Source: Rhizobium sp. 007 | GTDB taxonomy: Bacteria > Pseudomonadota > Alphaproteobacteria > Rhizobiales > Rhizobiaceae | Direction of reading: 5' to 3' | DNA: 64,000 nucleotides | NCBI RefSeq assembly: GCF_015353075.1 | Contig: NZ_CP064188.1 | Span: forward strand, 620,001 to 684,000 | Shown here: one piece after another, positions 54,619-63,189 of the stretch | Numbering within the stretch: the first letter of the stretch is position 1 | Layout: each line of letters begins with the position of its first letter | Notes under the pieces: model-generated | Seen by the model: only the letters and a program-made list of their open reading frames with translations | Databases searched by the model: none | Told to the model about the DNA's origin: nothing | Translations under genes and position numbers: made by a program

Positions 54619-55677
54619 ATGGCCAACATCGTCATCGACCGCATCCGGAAGAACTTCGGGACCTTCCAGGCGCTGAAGGAGGTCTCGCTGACAGTCAACG
54701 ACGGGGAATTCGTTTCACTTCTCGGCCCCTCTGGCTGCGGAAAGACGACGCTGCTGCGCATCATCGCCGGTCTTGAATCCGAAAGTGCCGGCGACATTCG
54801 GATCGGAGACCGCTCGGTCGTCGGGCTTCAGCCGAAGGACCGCGGCCTTGCCATGGTCTTCCAGAACTACGCCGTCTTCCCGCATATGACCGTCTTTGAA
54901 AATGTCGCCTTCGGCCTCAGGATGCAAAAGGCCGATGAGGCGCGCGTCAGGCAGCAGGTGGAAAAAGCGGCAGCTCTTCTGCATATCGAGCCCTATCTCG
55001 ACCGCTATCCGAACAAGCTGTCGGGCGGCCAGCGCCAGCGCGTAGCCGTTGCTCGGGCGCTCGCCGTCGAGCCGAAGGTCCTGTTGATGGATGAGCCGCT
55101 TTCCAATCTCGATGCGCTGCTGCGCCTGGAAATGCGCACGGAACTGAAGACGGTCCTGCAATCTTCCGGCACGACGACGATCTATGTGACGCACGACCAG
55201 ACCGAGGCGATGGGCCTTTCGGACAGGATCGCCGTCATGCACGACGGCCAGATCGAGCAGGTTGGCCATCCCGTCGACATCTACAATCATCCCGCCACGC
55301 GGTTCGTCGGCGGCTTCATCGGCAATCCGCCGATGAATTTCATCCGCATGCCCGTGACCGACGGGCACGTGATCGCGGGCAGCGAGCGCTTTTCGGTGCC
55401 GCCGGAATCCGGGCCCGAGATCATCCTCGGGCTGCGCGGCGAAGCCGTGGTGCTTGCGCCGCCGTCAGAGGGATTTCAAATGCGCGTTCGCGTCGCCGAG
55501 CCGATGGGTTCGCATCTTCTTTTGACGGGATCGATCGAAAACCAGCCCGTTCGCGTCATCCTGCCGGCCGCCGAAAAGGTCGCAAGCGGCGACGTCATCG
55601 GCCTGAAACCTGATCCCGCGCGCATTTCTTGGCTCGCACCCGATAGCGGCAAGGCCTACCTGGCGGCCGCTGCCTGA
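54619..55677 (+). CDS. CUT1 sugar ABC ATPase (MsmK/UgpC type)
   Basis: 352 residues. Walker A GPSGCGKTT, signature LSGGQRQRVAVARAL, Walker B VLLMDEPLSNLD and switch YVTHDQTEAM are complete. The C-terminal 120 residues are the regulatory OB-like domain of sugar ATPases (GLRGEAVVLAPPSEGFQMRV). It powers the two permeases. The ribosome site is poor (ACGGGAACAG formed by the repeat end), so its translation may depend on the upstream genes. Confidence 0.93.
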   Translation: MANIVIDRIRKNFGTFQALKEVSLTVNDGEFVSLLGPSGCGKTTLLRIIAGLESESAGDIRIGDRSVVGLQPKDRGLAMVFQNYAVFPHMTVFENVAFGLRMQKADEARVRQQVEKAAALLHIEPYLDRYPNKLSGGQRQRVAVARALAVEPKVLLMDEPLSNLDALLRLEMRTELKTVLQSSGTTTIYVTHDQTEAMGLSDRIAVMHDGQIEQVGHPVDIYNHPATRFVGGFIGNPPMNFIRMPVTDGHVIAGSERFSVPPESGPEIILGLRGEAVVLAPPSEGFQMRVRVAEPMGSHLLLTGSIENQPVRVILPAAEKVASGDVIGLKPDPARISWLAPDSGKAYLAAAA

Positions 55678-55698
55678 CGAATATCTGGAGTAAATGGC

Positions 55699-56982
55699 AT
55701 GACGAAATACATCGATGAAGCCAAGGCGATCTTGGCGGCGAATGACCGCGGCGGCTACACGGTACCGACCGACAGGCTTTATCCCTTTCAGTGGAACTGG
55801 GATTCGGCCTTCGTCGCCATGGGGTTTGCCGCCTACGACATCGATCGCGCCTATCGTGAACTCGAACGCCTGGCCGAGGGACAATGGGCCGATGGCATGA
55901 TCCCCCATATCGTGTTCCATCAGCCGAGCGACAGCTATTTCCCCGGCCCCGACGTCTGGCGCACGAACCATGTCATTCCGACCTCCGGTATCACGCAGCC
56001 GCCGGTCTTCGCGATGGCTCTTCGCAAGATTTACGAAACGGCGGTCGCCACCGGCTCTGTCGCAAACGAGCGAACCCTTACGCTCTACGAAGCCGCCTTG
56101 AAGTGGCACCGGTGGTGGTACCGCGCGCGTGATCCGGAAGGCACCGGTCTCGTCGCCTTGCTGCATCCTTGGGAAAGCGGCAGCGACAACTCGCCTGCCT
56201 GGGACATCGCCCTTGCGCGTGTTCCGACGACGACCGAAACGCCGGTCGTGCGAAAAGACATAGGGCATGTGAACCCGGAAATGCGCCCGCGTGACGAGGA
56301 CTATGGCCGCTTCATCCATCTCCTGGATACCTATGCGGCATGCGGCTGGGACCCCGTCGAGCAATGGCAAAAGGCCGAGTTCAAGATCGCGGATATCCAG
56401 ACCAGCGCGATCCTGCTGAAGGCCGGCGAAGATCTGCATTATCTTGCAGGTGTCTTCGGGCGCGGAGGCGAAGCCGATGAGATTGCAGCGCTGAATGAGC
56501 GCACGCGGCAGGCCCTGAAGGCGCAATGGCGTTCTCATCTTTCGCGTTTCGTCTCGCGGGATCTGCTGGCCGGCGAGGATGTCGCCGCAGCCACGCAGGC
56601 CGGCTTCATTCCTCTTCTTGCGCTCGACCTTGATGAGGCGACAGCCGACGCTGCAGCCGGCGAAATGCGAAGATGGTGCAAGGGCATGAAAGTCGTCTTC
56701 CCGACGACCGAGCCTACTTCCGCGAGTTTTGAGGCCAAGCGCTATTGGCGCGGTCCGGCCTGGGCGATCATCAACTGGCTCCTGATCAACGGATTACACC
56801 GCAACGGCCACGCAGGATTTGCAGAGGAACTGCGCCAATCGACGATGAGCGCGATCGAGACCGAAGGCTTTGCCGAATATTTCGATCCGAAATCCGGCGA
56901 AGGATGCGGTGGGCTCGGATTCTCATGGACGGCAGCGGCTTACATTGCTCTTGAAAAGGCGGACAGTTCCGCAATTCAGTAG
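55699..56982 (+). CDS. GH63-like glycosidase (glucosylglycerate/mannosylglycerate hydrolase type)
   Basis: 427 residues, an (alpha/alpha)6-barrel enzyme of the short GH63 (MGH1-like) group. YPFQWNWDSAF (residues 28-38), GMIPHIVF and LHPWESGSDNSPAWD, where Asp163 is the likely general acid, are its signatures; the later ASFEAKRYWRGPAWAIINW region supplies the catalytic base side. Characterised relatives hydrolyse mannosylglycerate or glucosylglycerate. No signal peptide, so it acts in the cytoplasm on the compound imported by the ABC system ahead of it. The ribosome site is TGGAGTAAATGGC. Confidence 0.85.
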   Translation: MTKYIDEAKAILAANDRGGYTVPTDRLYPFQWNWDSAFVAMGFAAYDIDRAYRELERLAEGQWADGMIPHIVFHQPSDSYFPGPDVWRTNHVIPTSGITQPPVFAMALRKIYETAVATGSVANERTLTLYEAALKWHRWWYRARDPEGTGLVALLHPWESGSDNSPAWDIALARVPTTTETPVVRKDIGHVNPEMRPRDEDYGRFIHLLDTYAACGWDPVEQWQKAEFKIADIQTSAILLKAGEDLHYLAGVFGRGGEADEIAALNERTRQALKAQWRSHLSRFVSRDLLAGEDVAAATQAGFIPLLALDLDEATADAAAGEMRRWCKGMKVVFPTTEPTSASFEAKRYWRGPAWAIINWLLINGLHRNGHAGFAEELRQSTMSAIETEGFAEYFDPKSGEGCGGLGFSWTAAAYIALEKADSSAIQ

Positions 56983-57302
56983 GAGCCAGCACCAAAACCC
57001 CGATATCCTATACCCGGCTGGAGGAGCCCGACATGGCCCGTGGTCGCGGTTGCACACGAAGCTGGAACGGTTGCTCTCGGCTTTATCGACGCTCTTCAAG
57101 CTGCTTATGATCTGATCGCCAGCCATCCGGAGGCCGGATCATTGCGGTATGTATATGAGTTGGGATTTCCTGACCTGCGGAGCGTTTCGATGAAGCGCTA
57201 TCCCTACGCACCTGTGGGCTTTGAAAGATTGGTGGGAGATCGGCCGTCGCCTCATCCTTGGGCTTAGCCGCCTGCCGTCTTCATCCGGCCGGTAGTCCTC
57301 CA
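56983..57302. other. Gene-poor gap with toxin relic
   Basis: 320 bases between the glycosidase gene and the convergent MFS gene. A ParE-like toxin relic occupies 57058-57220 (own entry). No clear terminator is visible. Confidence 0.5.
57058..57220 (+). pseudogene. ParE/RelE-type toxin remnant
   Basis: Plus-strand frame EAGTVALGFIDALQAAYDLI-SHPEAGS-RYVYELGFPDLRSVSMKRYPY resembles the central part of ParE toxins (FLDALEAAFE..A.HPE.GSPRY..EL..PGLR...VKRFPY). The N-terminus and the C-terminal strand are missing or out of frame, and no antitoxin gene is next to it, so it looks inactive. Confidence 0.6.
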
Positions 57303-58505
57303 TCAAACAGCTCGACGTCTGGTGCTGCAGTATATCAGGAGCCCAATGCCGCCGAGCCCGAACAGCGCGCCAATAATTGAGGTCCCCGAATAGGTTGTGA
57401 TGCAACTGCCGATGGCGAAGACGAGTGCGCTCACGCCTGCGCTGAGAAAAATGTTGACGGATATCAGGGCGCTGCCGAGACCTGGCCGCTCTGCAATGAG
57501 GTCCTGGAGGTAGGTGATGGGGATGCTGATCAACGCTGCAGCGCCAATGCCGCTGATGACTGTCAGGGCGTAAGCGTGCCAGGGCTCTGAAGCAAGGCCG
57601 AGCAGCAACAGGTAGGCGGCATAAATGATGGTGCCGGTCACCAGTGCTGCGACCTGACCCATCTGCCTGAGAAGTCGCGCCCAGACGATGATGAAGATGA
57701 TCTCGAAGAAAGCAACGATGCCGACGAGAATGCCGACATCGGCCACCGTCCCGTGAACCGCTCCGGTGACGATCAAGGGCAGGATCGCCCCGTTGACATG
57801 GAGCGTGCTCGTAATGAGCGCAACGGCAATCAAGGGCGTGAAGATTCTCGGCGAAACCACTTCGGCGAGAGCTGCAAGATGAGAGAGATGATGCGTTGCT
57901 GCTTTGTCCGTGCCCTTCTGGCGCGGCAGGAATGCGCTGATCAGGGCAAAACAGAACATGCAAGAGAGACAGGCGAAAAGATAGGTGGGCAGCATGCTCG
58001 TCGACGCGGAAAGCAGCACACCTGTCATGCCAGGTACCAGCACCCACGACAGCGAGATCATTGCCCGGACGCCTGAGTTGACGGTGTTGACCTCGTTTTT
58101 GGGCATTTTCGCGGTGGCGGCCCGGACATTGGCAAAAAGCAGGGAGTTGAGCGAACCATAGATCGGTAGCAACAGAAGCGAGCAGGCGATGAAGCTCGTT
58201 TGGGTCGGAACGATATATATCGCGCCATAGCCGAAAATGCCGAAACTGGCAGCCACCAGCATCATCGAACGATATTCGCCGAGACGGTCGGCAAGGTTGC
58301 CGAGGAGGATGCTCACGAGGACATTGACGGCCGCGGCCACAAAGATCAGGGCTGAATAAAGACCGTTGCTCAATCCCAGCTCGCGAATGCCGACGACGGA
58401 TTGATAGGGCGATGTTGTCGCCCCCGCAAACCCGAACAAAAAGATGGCAATCATGCTGACGCGGATTGCCGGATTGCGAAAGACATCGGGAAGAAGGCGG
58501 TTCAT
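57303..58505 (-). CDS. MFS transporter, sugar-efflux (SET) type
   Basis: 400 residues from the ATG at 58505 (MNRLLPDVFRNPAIRVSMI); a longer frame to 58574 adds 23 residues before the first helix. Twelve membrane helices are expected; the loop motif is LGNLADRLGEYRSMM, and the N-terminal IFLFGFAGATTSPYQSVVG and SVNSGVRAMISLSWVLVPG are characteristic of the SetA-like sugar efflux group. Such proteins export glucosides or lactose-like sugars, easing sugar stress. It is convergent with the GH63 operon. Confidence 0.88.
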   Translation of the reverse strand: MNRLLPDVFRNPAIRVSMIAIFLFGFAGATTSPYQSVVGIRELGLSNGLYSALIFVAAAVNVLVSILLGNLADRLGEYRSMMLVAASFGIFGYGAIYIVPTQTSFIACSLLLLPIYGSLNSLLFANVRAATAKMPKNEVNTVNSGVRAMISLSWVLVPGMTGVLLSASTSMLPTYLFACLSCMFCFALISAFLPRQKGTDKAATHHLSHLAALAEVVSPRIFTPLIAVALITSTLHVNGAILPLIVTGAVHGTVADVGILVGIVAFFEIIFIIVWARLLRQMGQVAALVTGTIIYAAYLLLLGLASEPWHAYALTVISGIGAAALISIPITYLQDLIAERPGLGSALISVNIFLSAGVSALVFAIGSCITTYSGTSIIGALFGLGGIGLLIYCSTRRRAV

Positions 58506-58980
58506 GCGGATATCAACGAAAGGAACGATGTGGTGGTCACACGGCGCGCGTTCTGGCAATGCGCCGCCCGCCACGCGATTTGATGATGCAAAATGTCAAT
58601 CCCGCCGGCGCGCCGAAAAGTGCGCCTGCGGCTGGCAATCGAGATTGCGGTCGAACGGGAGGATCGCCCGCGCCCGGCAAACATCGACAAAGCGAGCCTT
58701 GATCTGAATTCCGCGAAATTCTCGGCGATGGACGCGGTCCCCACGATCAGAGGATAATCATCGCACATGAGCTCCTCCGAACAGTTCGCCTTGCGCTGCA
58801 TTGTCCAGTTATGCTCGCATGATTCAGTGTGCGCCGCTCTGGATGGTTGTCAGCGAAACGCACGCGTTTGCGATCTCATTTGACGCACGCTCGGCGATTG
58901 CCCGACCCGCCAGGAACCTCATATCCTCGTTCCGCAAGGTGCAGATCCCTACCGGATGGTGGCCTTCGTCCCGGGCATAA
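58506..58980. other. Gene-poor gap with duplicated gene end
   Basis: 475 bases between the MFS start and the end of the M81 gene. It contains a partial copy of the 3' end of the M81 gene (58596-58700, own entry). At 58840-58975 a minus-strand frame reads GHHPVGICTLRNEDMRFLAG and stops, perhaps another gene end of unknown family. Confidence 0.5.
58596..58700 (-). pseudogene. Partial duplicate of the 3' end of the M81 peptidase gene
   Basis: The minus-strand frame ILPFDRNLDCQPQAHFSARRRD followed by a stop matches the end of the M81 protein at 58981 onward, IFPFDRKFVYQPQARLSARWQD and stop, residue by residue at most positions. The DNA is also similar (gcgccgaaa-g-cgcctgcgg-tgg; tgcggtcgaacggga). 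It is the tail of a lost paralogue, directly before the intact gene. Confidence 0.75.
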
Positions 58981-60417
58981 TCAGTCCTGCCAGCGCGCCG
59001 AAAGACGCGCCTGCGGTTGGTATACGAATTTGCGGTCGAACGGGAAGATCGGCCGGGTTCGGCGATGGCTCGCCAGACTTTCGATGTCCTGGTTCACGAC
59101 GCCCTCTGTCAGTGCCATGAGATTCGGATTGGCAATCGGCGCAAGCTCGGGCGAAAGATAGCCCGATTTTACGACAAGCAGCCGAACCGATCTGGGATCG
59201 AGCCCAAGGCGCGCGAAATCCGCGATGTTGTGATAGGGGCGCCTGCGGGCGGCAAGAACCACCGTCACGCCGCTGGTCCGGATCACCGCCTGGCGTTCGG
59301 CCTCGGAGCCTGGATCGTCGAGTAGGATCACCTCGGCCTCGATGCGAACGGGAAAGCTCGCCGGATCGAGACTACCGCCGATTGATAGAGGCACGACCGC
59401 TCCCCTGCCGGCGGCAAAGCAGGCCTCGACGGCCGGCCGGTCGGTGATGCCGGCAAAGAGCGTGTTTTCGAGCTTGCGGGAAAGAACCGCGCTTAGGACA
59501 TCGGCCCGGTCGCCCACACCGCCGCCGGTCGGATTGTCCGCCGAATCCGCAAGCACGACCGGCAAAGTCTTCGTATCTGCTGCGATATCGAGCATGTCGT
59601 CGAGCGGACCGGTGACCGGTCCGAAACGAAAATCCTTTCGGGCATTCCAATAGGAAAGTGCGATCTCCTCCGCGGCTTTTGCGGCAGCAGCTTTGTCCGA
59701 GGCCGTCACCACGGCGCAGGCCGTCGCCCGCGGCTCGTCGGCCCAGACATAACCGATCATCAGATTGGCATCGAGAACGCCGTCGCGGCGGTCGAAGTCC
59801 GCAAGCCGTAGGTAGAGGCTCTTTGCCGGCTCATCCTCAGTCGAAGTCCGCTCGCCTGGCCACAGGACAGGCACCTGCGCCCAGGCCACGCCCGGCCGGT
59901 TCCCGCTCGTAAGCGCGTCGACGAGCATCGACCAGGCTCGCACCATGGTCTCGCGCACATCGATATGCGGCGCCGTGCGGTAGGCCGCGAAAATATCGAG
60001 CTGGTCGACAATCTTCTGGCTGACATTGCCATGCAGATCGTAGCTCGCAGCGACGATGCAGTCCGGACCGACGACAGCCCGGGCCGCCGATATCCAGTCG
60101 CCTTCGGCGTCATCCATGCCCTCGACGTTCATTGCGCCGTGCATGGCGAGATAGAGACCATCAAGCGGCGTGGACGCCTGCAGCCGGTCGAGGAACTCCG
60201 TCTTGAACTCCTCGTAGGCGGCACGCGACACCGGTCCGCCGGGAATGGCACGCGCATGGAGAAGCGGGAGGTGGTCGACCCCTTCCGCGTTCAGAAAGTT
60301 GAAATAGTCGGAACCGAGGAGATCTGCCCCGCGCATGACGCGAAAATCCTCGATCGCCATCAGCACCGGCGAGTATGTGCTGCATTCCGTGTGAATTCCG
60401 CCGACCGCAATCCGCAT
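58981..60417 (-). CDS. M81-family metallopeptidase (MlrC-like)
   Basis: 478 residues, the usual length. Opens with RIAVGGIHTECSTYSPV (Zn-ligand Glu/His region), then LYLAMHGAMNVEGMDDAEGD and the ASYDLHGNVS motif with the second His, and LADSADNPTGGGVGD in the C-terminal domain. MlrC cleaves small linear peptides in microcystin degradation; rhizobial paralogues are spread next to transporters and probably act on other small amide compounds. It lies 24 bases downstream of the GH20 gene on the same strand. Confidence 0.92.
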   Translation of the reverse strand: MRIAVGGIHTECSTYSPVLMAIEDFRVMRGADLLGSDYFNFLNAEGVDHLPLLHARAIPGGPVSRAAYEEFKTEFLDRLQASTPLDGLYLAMHGAMNVEGMDDAEGDWISAARAVVGPDCIVAASYDLHGNVSQKIVDQLDIFAAYRTAPHIDVRETMVRAWSMLVDALTSGNRPGVAWAQVPVLWPGERTSTEDEPAKSLYLRLADFDRRDGVLDANLMIGYVWADEPRATACAVVTASDKAAAAKAAEEIALSYWNARKDFRFGPVTGPLDDMLDIAADTKTLPVVLADSADNPTGGGVGDRADVLSAVLSRKLENTLFAGITDRPAVEACFAAGRGAVVPLSIGGSLDPASFPVRIEAEVILLDDPGSEAERQAVIRTSGVTVVLAARRRPYHNIADFARLGLDPRSVRLLVVKSGYLSPELAPIANPNLMALTEGVVNQDIESLASHRRTRPIFPFDRKFVYQPQARLSARWQD

Positions 60418-60441
60418 CGCTACCGTCCTGGAGTTTCGCGC

Positions 60442-62358
60442 CTAGAGTGCCGGGCTCAGGGGGACGATGGCCGCAAAGCGGTTCCAGTCCTTCTTGGCCT
60501 TCGGGGTCCATGCCGCTTCGGCGATCGCCGGAAGGCGCGGAAAGACCAGGCGGTTGAAGTAGCCGCGCGACAGGAAGTGTTCGGACCAGATGCAGGCCTG
60601 TACGCCCTTCATCTTGTCCTTGAGATCCTCGGGGAACTCTCCTTCCGCTTCATAGGCATAGGTATGTGCCGGCGGCACTGTGCCTGCCCAGCTCGCCCCC
60701 GGCTCCTGGAAGGCTTCTGCCTGCACCATGTCCAGATAATAGGCCTGTCCCGGCGTCATGACGACGTCGTAGCCCTCCCTTGCGAGATCGATGCCGACCT
60801 GCGGATTTTCCCAGGCCATCAGCAGCGTGTCTTTCGCCGCGACCCCGCCGCCATGCGCCACCTCGTTCCAGCCGGCAAGCTTGCGTCCGCGCGCCGTCAG
60901 CATGTCCTTGATCCGTTTCAGGAAATAGGACTGCAGGCCGAACGTGCCGGAAATGCCTTCCTCGGCCATCAGCTTCTTTGCCAGCGGAGAGGCAAGCCAT
61001 GAACCGTTCGCCACTTCATCACCGCCCACATGAATGTAGGAGGAGGGGAAGAGCTCGACCATCTCGTCGAAGACCTTTTCCAGGAATTCGTAGGTGAGGG
61101 GCACGGCCGGGTTCAAGGCGTTGTTCGGATAGCCCTGAACGGAATGATAGCTGTCCGGTGCCTCCTGGCCATCGGTGAGTTCCGGCAGAGCGGCCAGCGT
61201 TGCGGCATTGTGACCCGGAATATCGATCTCCGGCACGACTTCTACATTCAATACCTGGGCATGGGCGACGATGTCGCGGATATCGTCCTGCGAATAGAAG
61301 CCGCCGACGGGCTCAGCGCCATTGCCGAGCTGCGGCAGCAGCGGCTCGTTCGGACCGCGCAGGACGCCGGTGGTGGTCAGCTGCGGATAGGCCCTGATCT
61401 CCAACCGCCATGCCTCGTCGTCGGTCAGATGCCAATGAAAGATATTGAGCTTGAACCAGGCAAGGATATCGATCAGCCGCTTGACGTCGGCAACCGGATA
61501 AAACTGACGCGACACGTCGAGATGGCAGCCGCGCCAGCCGTAACGCGGCTTGTCGGAGATGCTGCCGGAGACCGGAAAGCGGAACCTGCCCTTTGTCGTG
61601 CGCGCCCCGTTGAGCAATTGCGCAAGCGAGGTCAGGCCATACTGGCGCCCTGCCGCATCGCAATAGGAAAGCGTGACCTTGTCAGAGGCAAAGGTTAGCC
61701 GGTAACTCTCCGCATCGAGCGAGGCCTGGCGGTCGAAGGCTAGTGCCCGGCCCTGCGGCGTTGGCGCCAGGCTGAAGACGGAATGGTCGCTCTCAAAGAG
61801 CCGGCGCGAAAGGGAAATCACCGTCGAGATCGAAAGAAGCTCGTCGGAGCTTGCGCCCTGCGGATAAAGCACGACCGGAAAGCTGTCGCCCGGCTTGGCA
61901 TCGATCTCTGCCGGCCAGGGCTGGAGCGCGAAGGGAAGATCAAGGCGGCCCTCCGGCAGCAGCGCCGGCGGCGGCTCGCTCAGGCTGCCTTCAAGAAGCA
62001 GATCGGAGACGGCCACCTCGGCATGCGTGCCGTCGGCCAGTGTCAGATAGGCGGATTTTGCCCCATCCGTGCAATGCTGCGCCTTGCGATGAAGGCCGGC
62101 AACCGTGAAGATCCAGCTCTGGCCGGGCGCAAGAAAGAACCCCGGGGGCGGCGAGAATTCGTGGAAGTTCGCGTTCCGGCGCAGGAACTGGGCGTTCTCG
62201 CAGGCTTCAGGGTCGCTCACCCGCGTCAAGGACGTATAGACGAGCTTGAAGCCGGAAAGCGGGCTTTCGGAGAGGTTTAAGAGCGTGAAGGTGAACTGGC
62301 CGTTTGGCCCGCCCTTTGGGGTCCAGCTGTTTTCCAAGCGATAGTAAACCGGTTTCAT
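60442..62358 (-). CDS. GH20 beta-N-acetylhexosaminidase
   Basis: 638 residues from the ATG at 62358 (MKPVYYRLENSWTPKGGPNG); a longer frame to 62559 adds shadow sequence of the SDR region. Domains: N-terminal accessory part (1-150), GH20b domain (150-270), TIM barrel from 271 (PRYGWRGCHLDVSRQFYP; FHWHLTDDEAWRLEI) with the catalytic Asp447-Glu448 in YIHVGGDEVANGSW. It removes terminal GlcNAc or GalNAc from oligosaccharides. With no signal peptide it should act in the cytoplasm on imported sugars. The gene lies 29 bases after the SDR stop. Confidence 0.93.
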   Translation of the reverse strand: MKPVYYRLENSWTPKGGPNGQFTFTLLNLSESPLSGFKLVYTSLTRVSDPEACENAQFLRRNANFHEFSPPPGFFLAPGQSWIFTVAGLHRKAQHCTDGAKSAYLTLADGTHAEVAVSDLLLEGSLSEPPPALLPEGRLDLPFALQPWPAEIDAKPGDSFPVVLYPQGASSDELLSISTVISLSRRLFESDHSVFSLAPTPQGRALAFDRQASLDAESYRLTFASDKVTLSYCDAAGRQYGLTSLAQLLNGARTTKGRFRFPVSGSISDKPRYGWRGCHLDVSRQFYPVADVKRLIDILAWFKLNIFHWHLTDDEAWRLEIRAYPQLTTTGVLRGPNEPLLPQLGNGAEPVGGFYSQDDIRDIVAHAQVLNVEVVPEIDIPGHNAATLAALPELTDGQEAPDSYHSVQGYPNNALNPAVPLTYEFLEKVFDEMVELFPSSYIHVGGDEVANGSWLASPLAKKLMAEEGISGTFGLQSYFLKRIKDMLTARGRKLAGWNEVAHGGGVAAKDTLLMAWENPQVGIDLAREGYDVVMTPGQAYYLDMVQAEAFQEPGASWAGTVPPAHTYAYEAEGEFPEDLKDKMKGVQACIWSEHFLSRGYFNRLVFPRLPAIAEAAWTPKAKKDWNRFAAIVPLSPAL

Positions 62359-62387
62359 GTCCTGTTCCTCTCTTTTGATTATGGATT

Positions 62388-63164
62388 TCAGTAATGGTCG
62401 GATTGCGAGAAGGTGCGGGCGAGCTCCGCCTGGCCCGCGGTCAGGCCGCAATCCACAGGCAAACAAACCCCGCTGATGGCTGCCGCCTGCGGTCCGGCTA
62501 AAAAGGCAACGGCATTGGCCACATCCTTCGGGTCGACGATCCGCTGGAGCGGATACCATCGCCGTGCCTCCTCGAAGACGTTGGGATTGGCAGCCGCGCG
62601 CGCTTCCCAGGCCCGGGTTCTGACCGTGCCGGGGGCGACCGCATTGGAGCGGATGCCGAACTTGCCGTATTCGACGGCCACCAACCGCGTGAAGTGGAGA
62701 AGCCCCGCCTTCGCCGCGCTATAGGCCGGATGCCCGAAAACGTTCATGCCGTTGACGGAGGCGATGTTGATGACCGAGCCTTTCGAGGCCTTCAGCATGT
62801 CCTCGACGGCGCGAAAGCATAAGAATGCAGCTTCGAGGTTGAGGGCATTGTCCATGCGCCAGATGGCAGGCGTGGTATCATGAAGGCTGACAGCACGTGC
62901 CGCGCCGGCATTGTTGACGAGCGTCTGCAACTGTCCGAGTTCGGCGCAGCGCCTTGCAAGACGAGAAACGTTCTCCTCGCTGGTGACGTCGCATCCGGCG
63001 GCAACGAAGCGGCTTTGCGGACCAAGCGCGGCGGCAACGGCTACGGCCGCCTCCAGGTCGATGTCGGCAAGCAGGACGATGTCATGGTCATCGGCGAGCC
63101 TCGCGGCGATTGCAGCGCCGATGTCTCCAGCAGCTCCCGTCACGATAGCAACCGATTGCGTCAT
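62388..63164 (-). CDS. Short-chain dehydrogenase/reductase
   Basis: 258 residues, classical SDR. VTGAAGDIGAAIAARL is the coenzyme loop, LVNNAGAARAV the NNAG motif, and the active site is IASVNGMNVFGHPAYSAAKAG with Tyr and Lys of YxxxK, followed by RSNAVAPGTVRT. Substrate unknown; sugar or polyol oxidation would fit the surrounding GH20 and M81 genes. It starts 25 bases after the end of the RpiR regulator gene. Confidence 0.92.
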   Translation of the reverse strand: MTQSVAIVTGAAGDIGAAIAARLADDHDIVLLADIDLEAAVAVAAALGPQSRFVAAGCDVTSEENVSRLARRCAELGQLQTLVNNAGAARAVSLHDTTPAIWRMDNALNLEAAFLCFRAVEDMLKASKGSVINIASVNGMNVFGHPAYSAAKAGLLHFTRLVAVEYGKFGIRSNAVAPGTVRTRAWEARAAANPNVFEEARRWYPLQRIVDPKDVANAVAFLAGPQAAAISGVCLPVDCGLTAGQAELARTFSQSDHY

Positions 63165-63189
63165 GCTTCATCCTTCCTTTTGCACGTCC

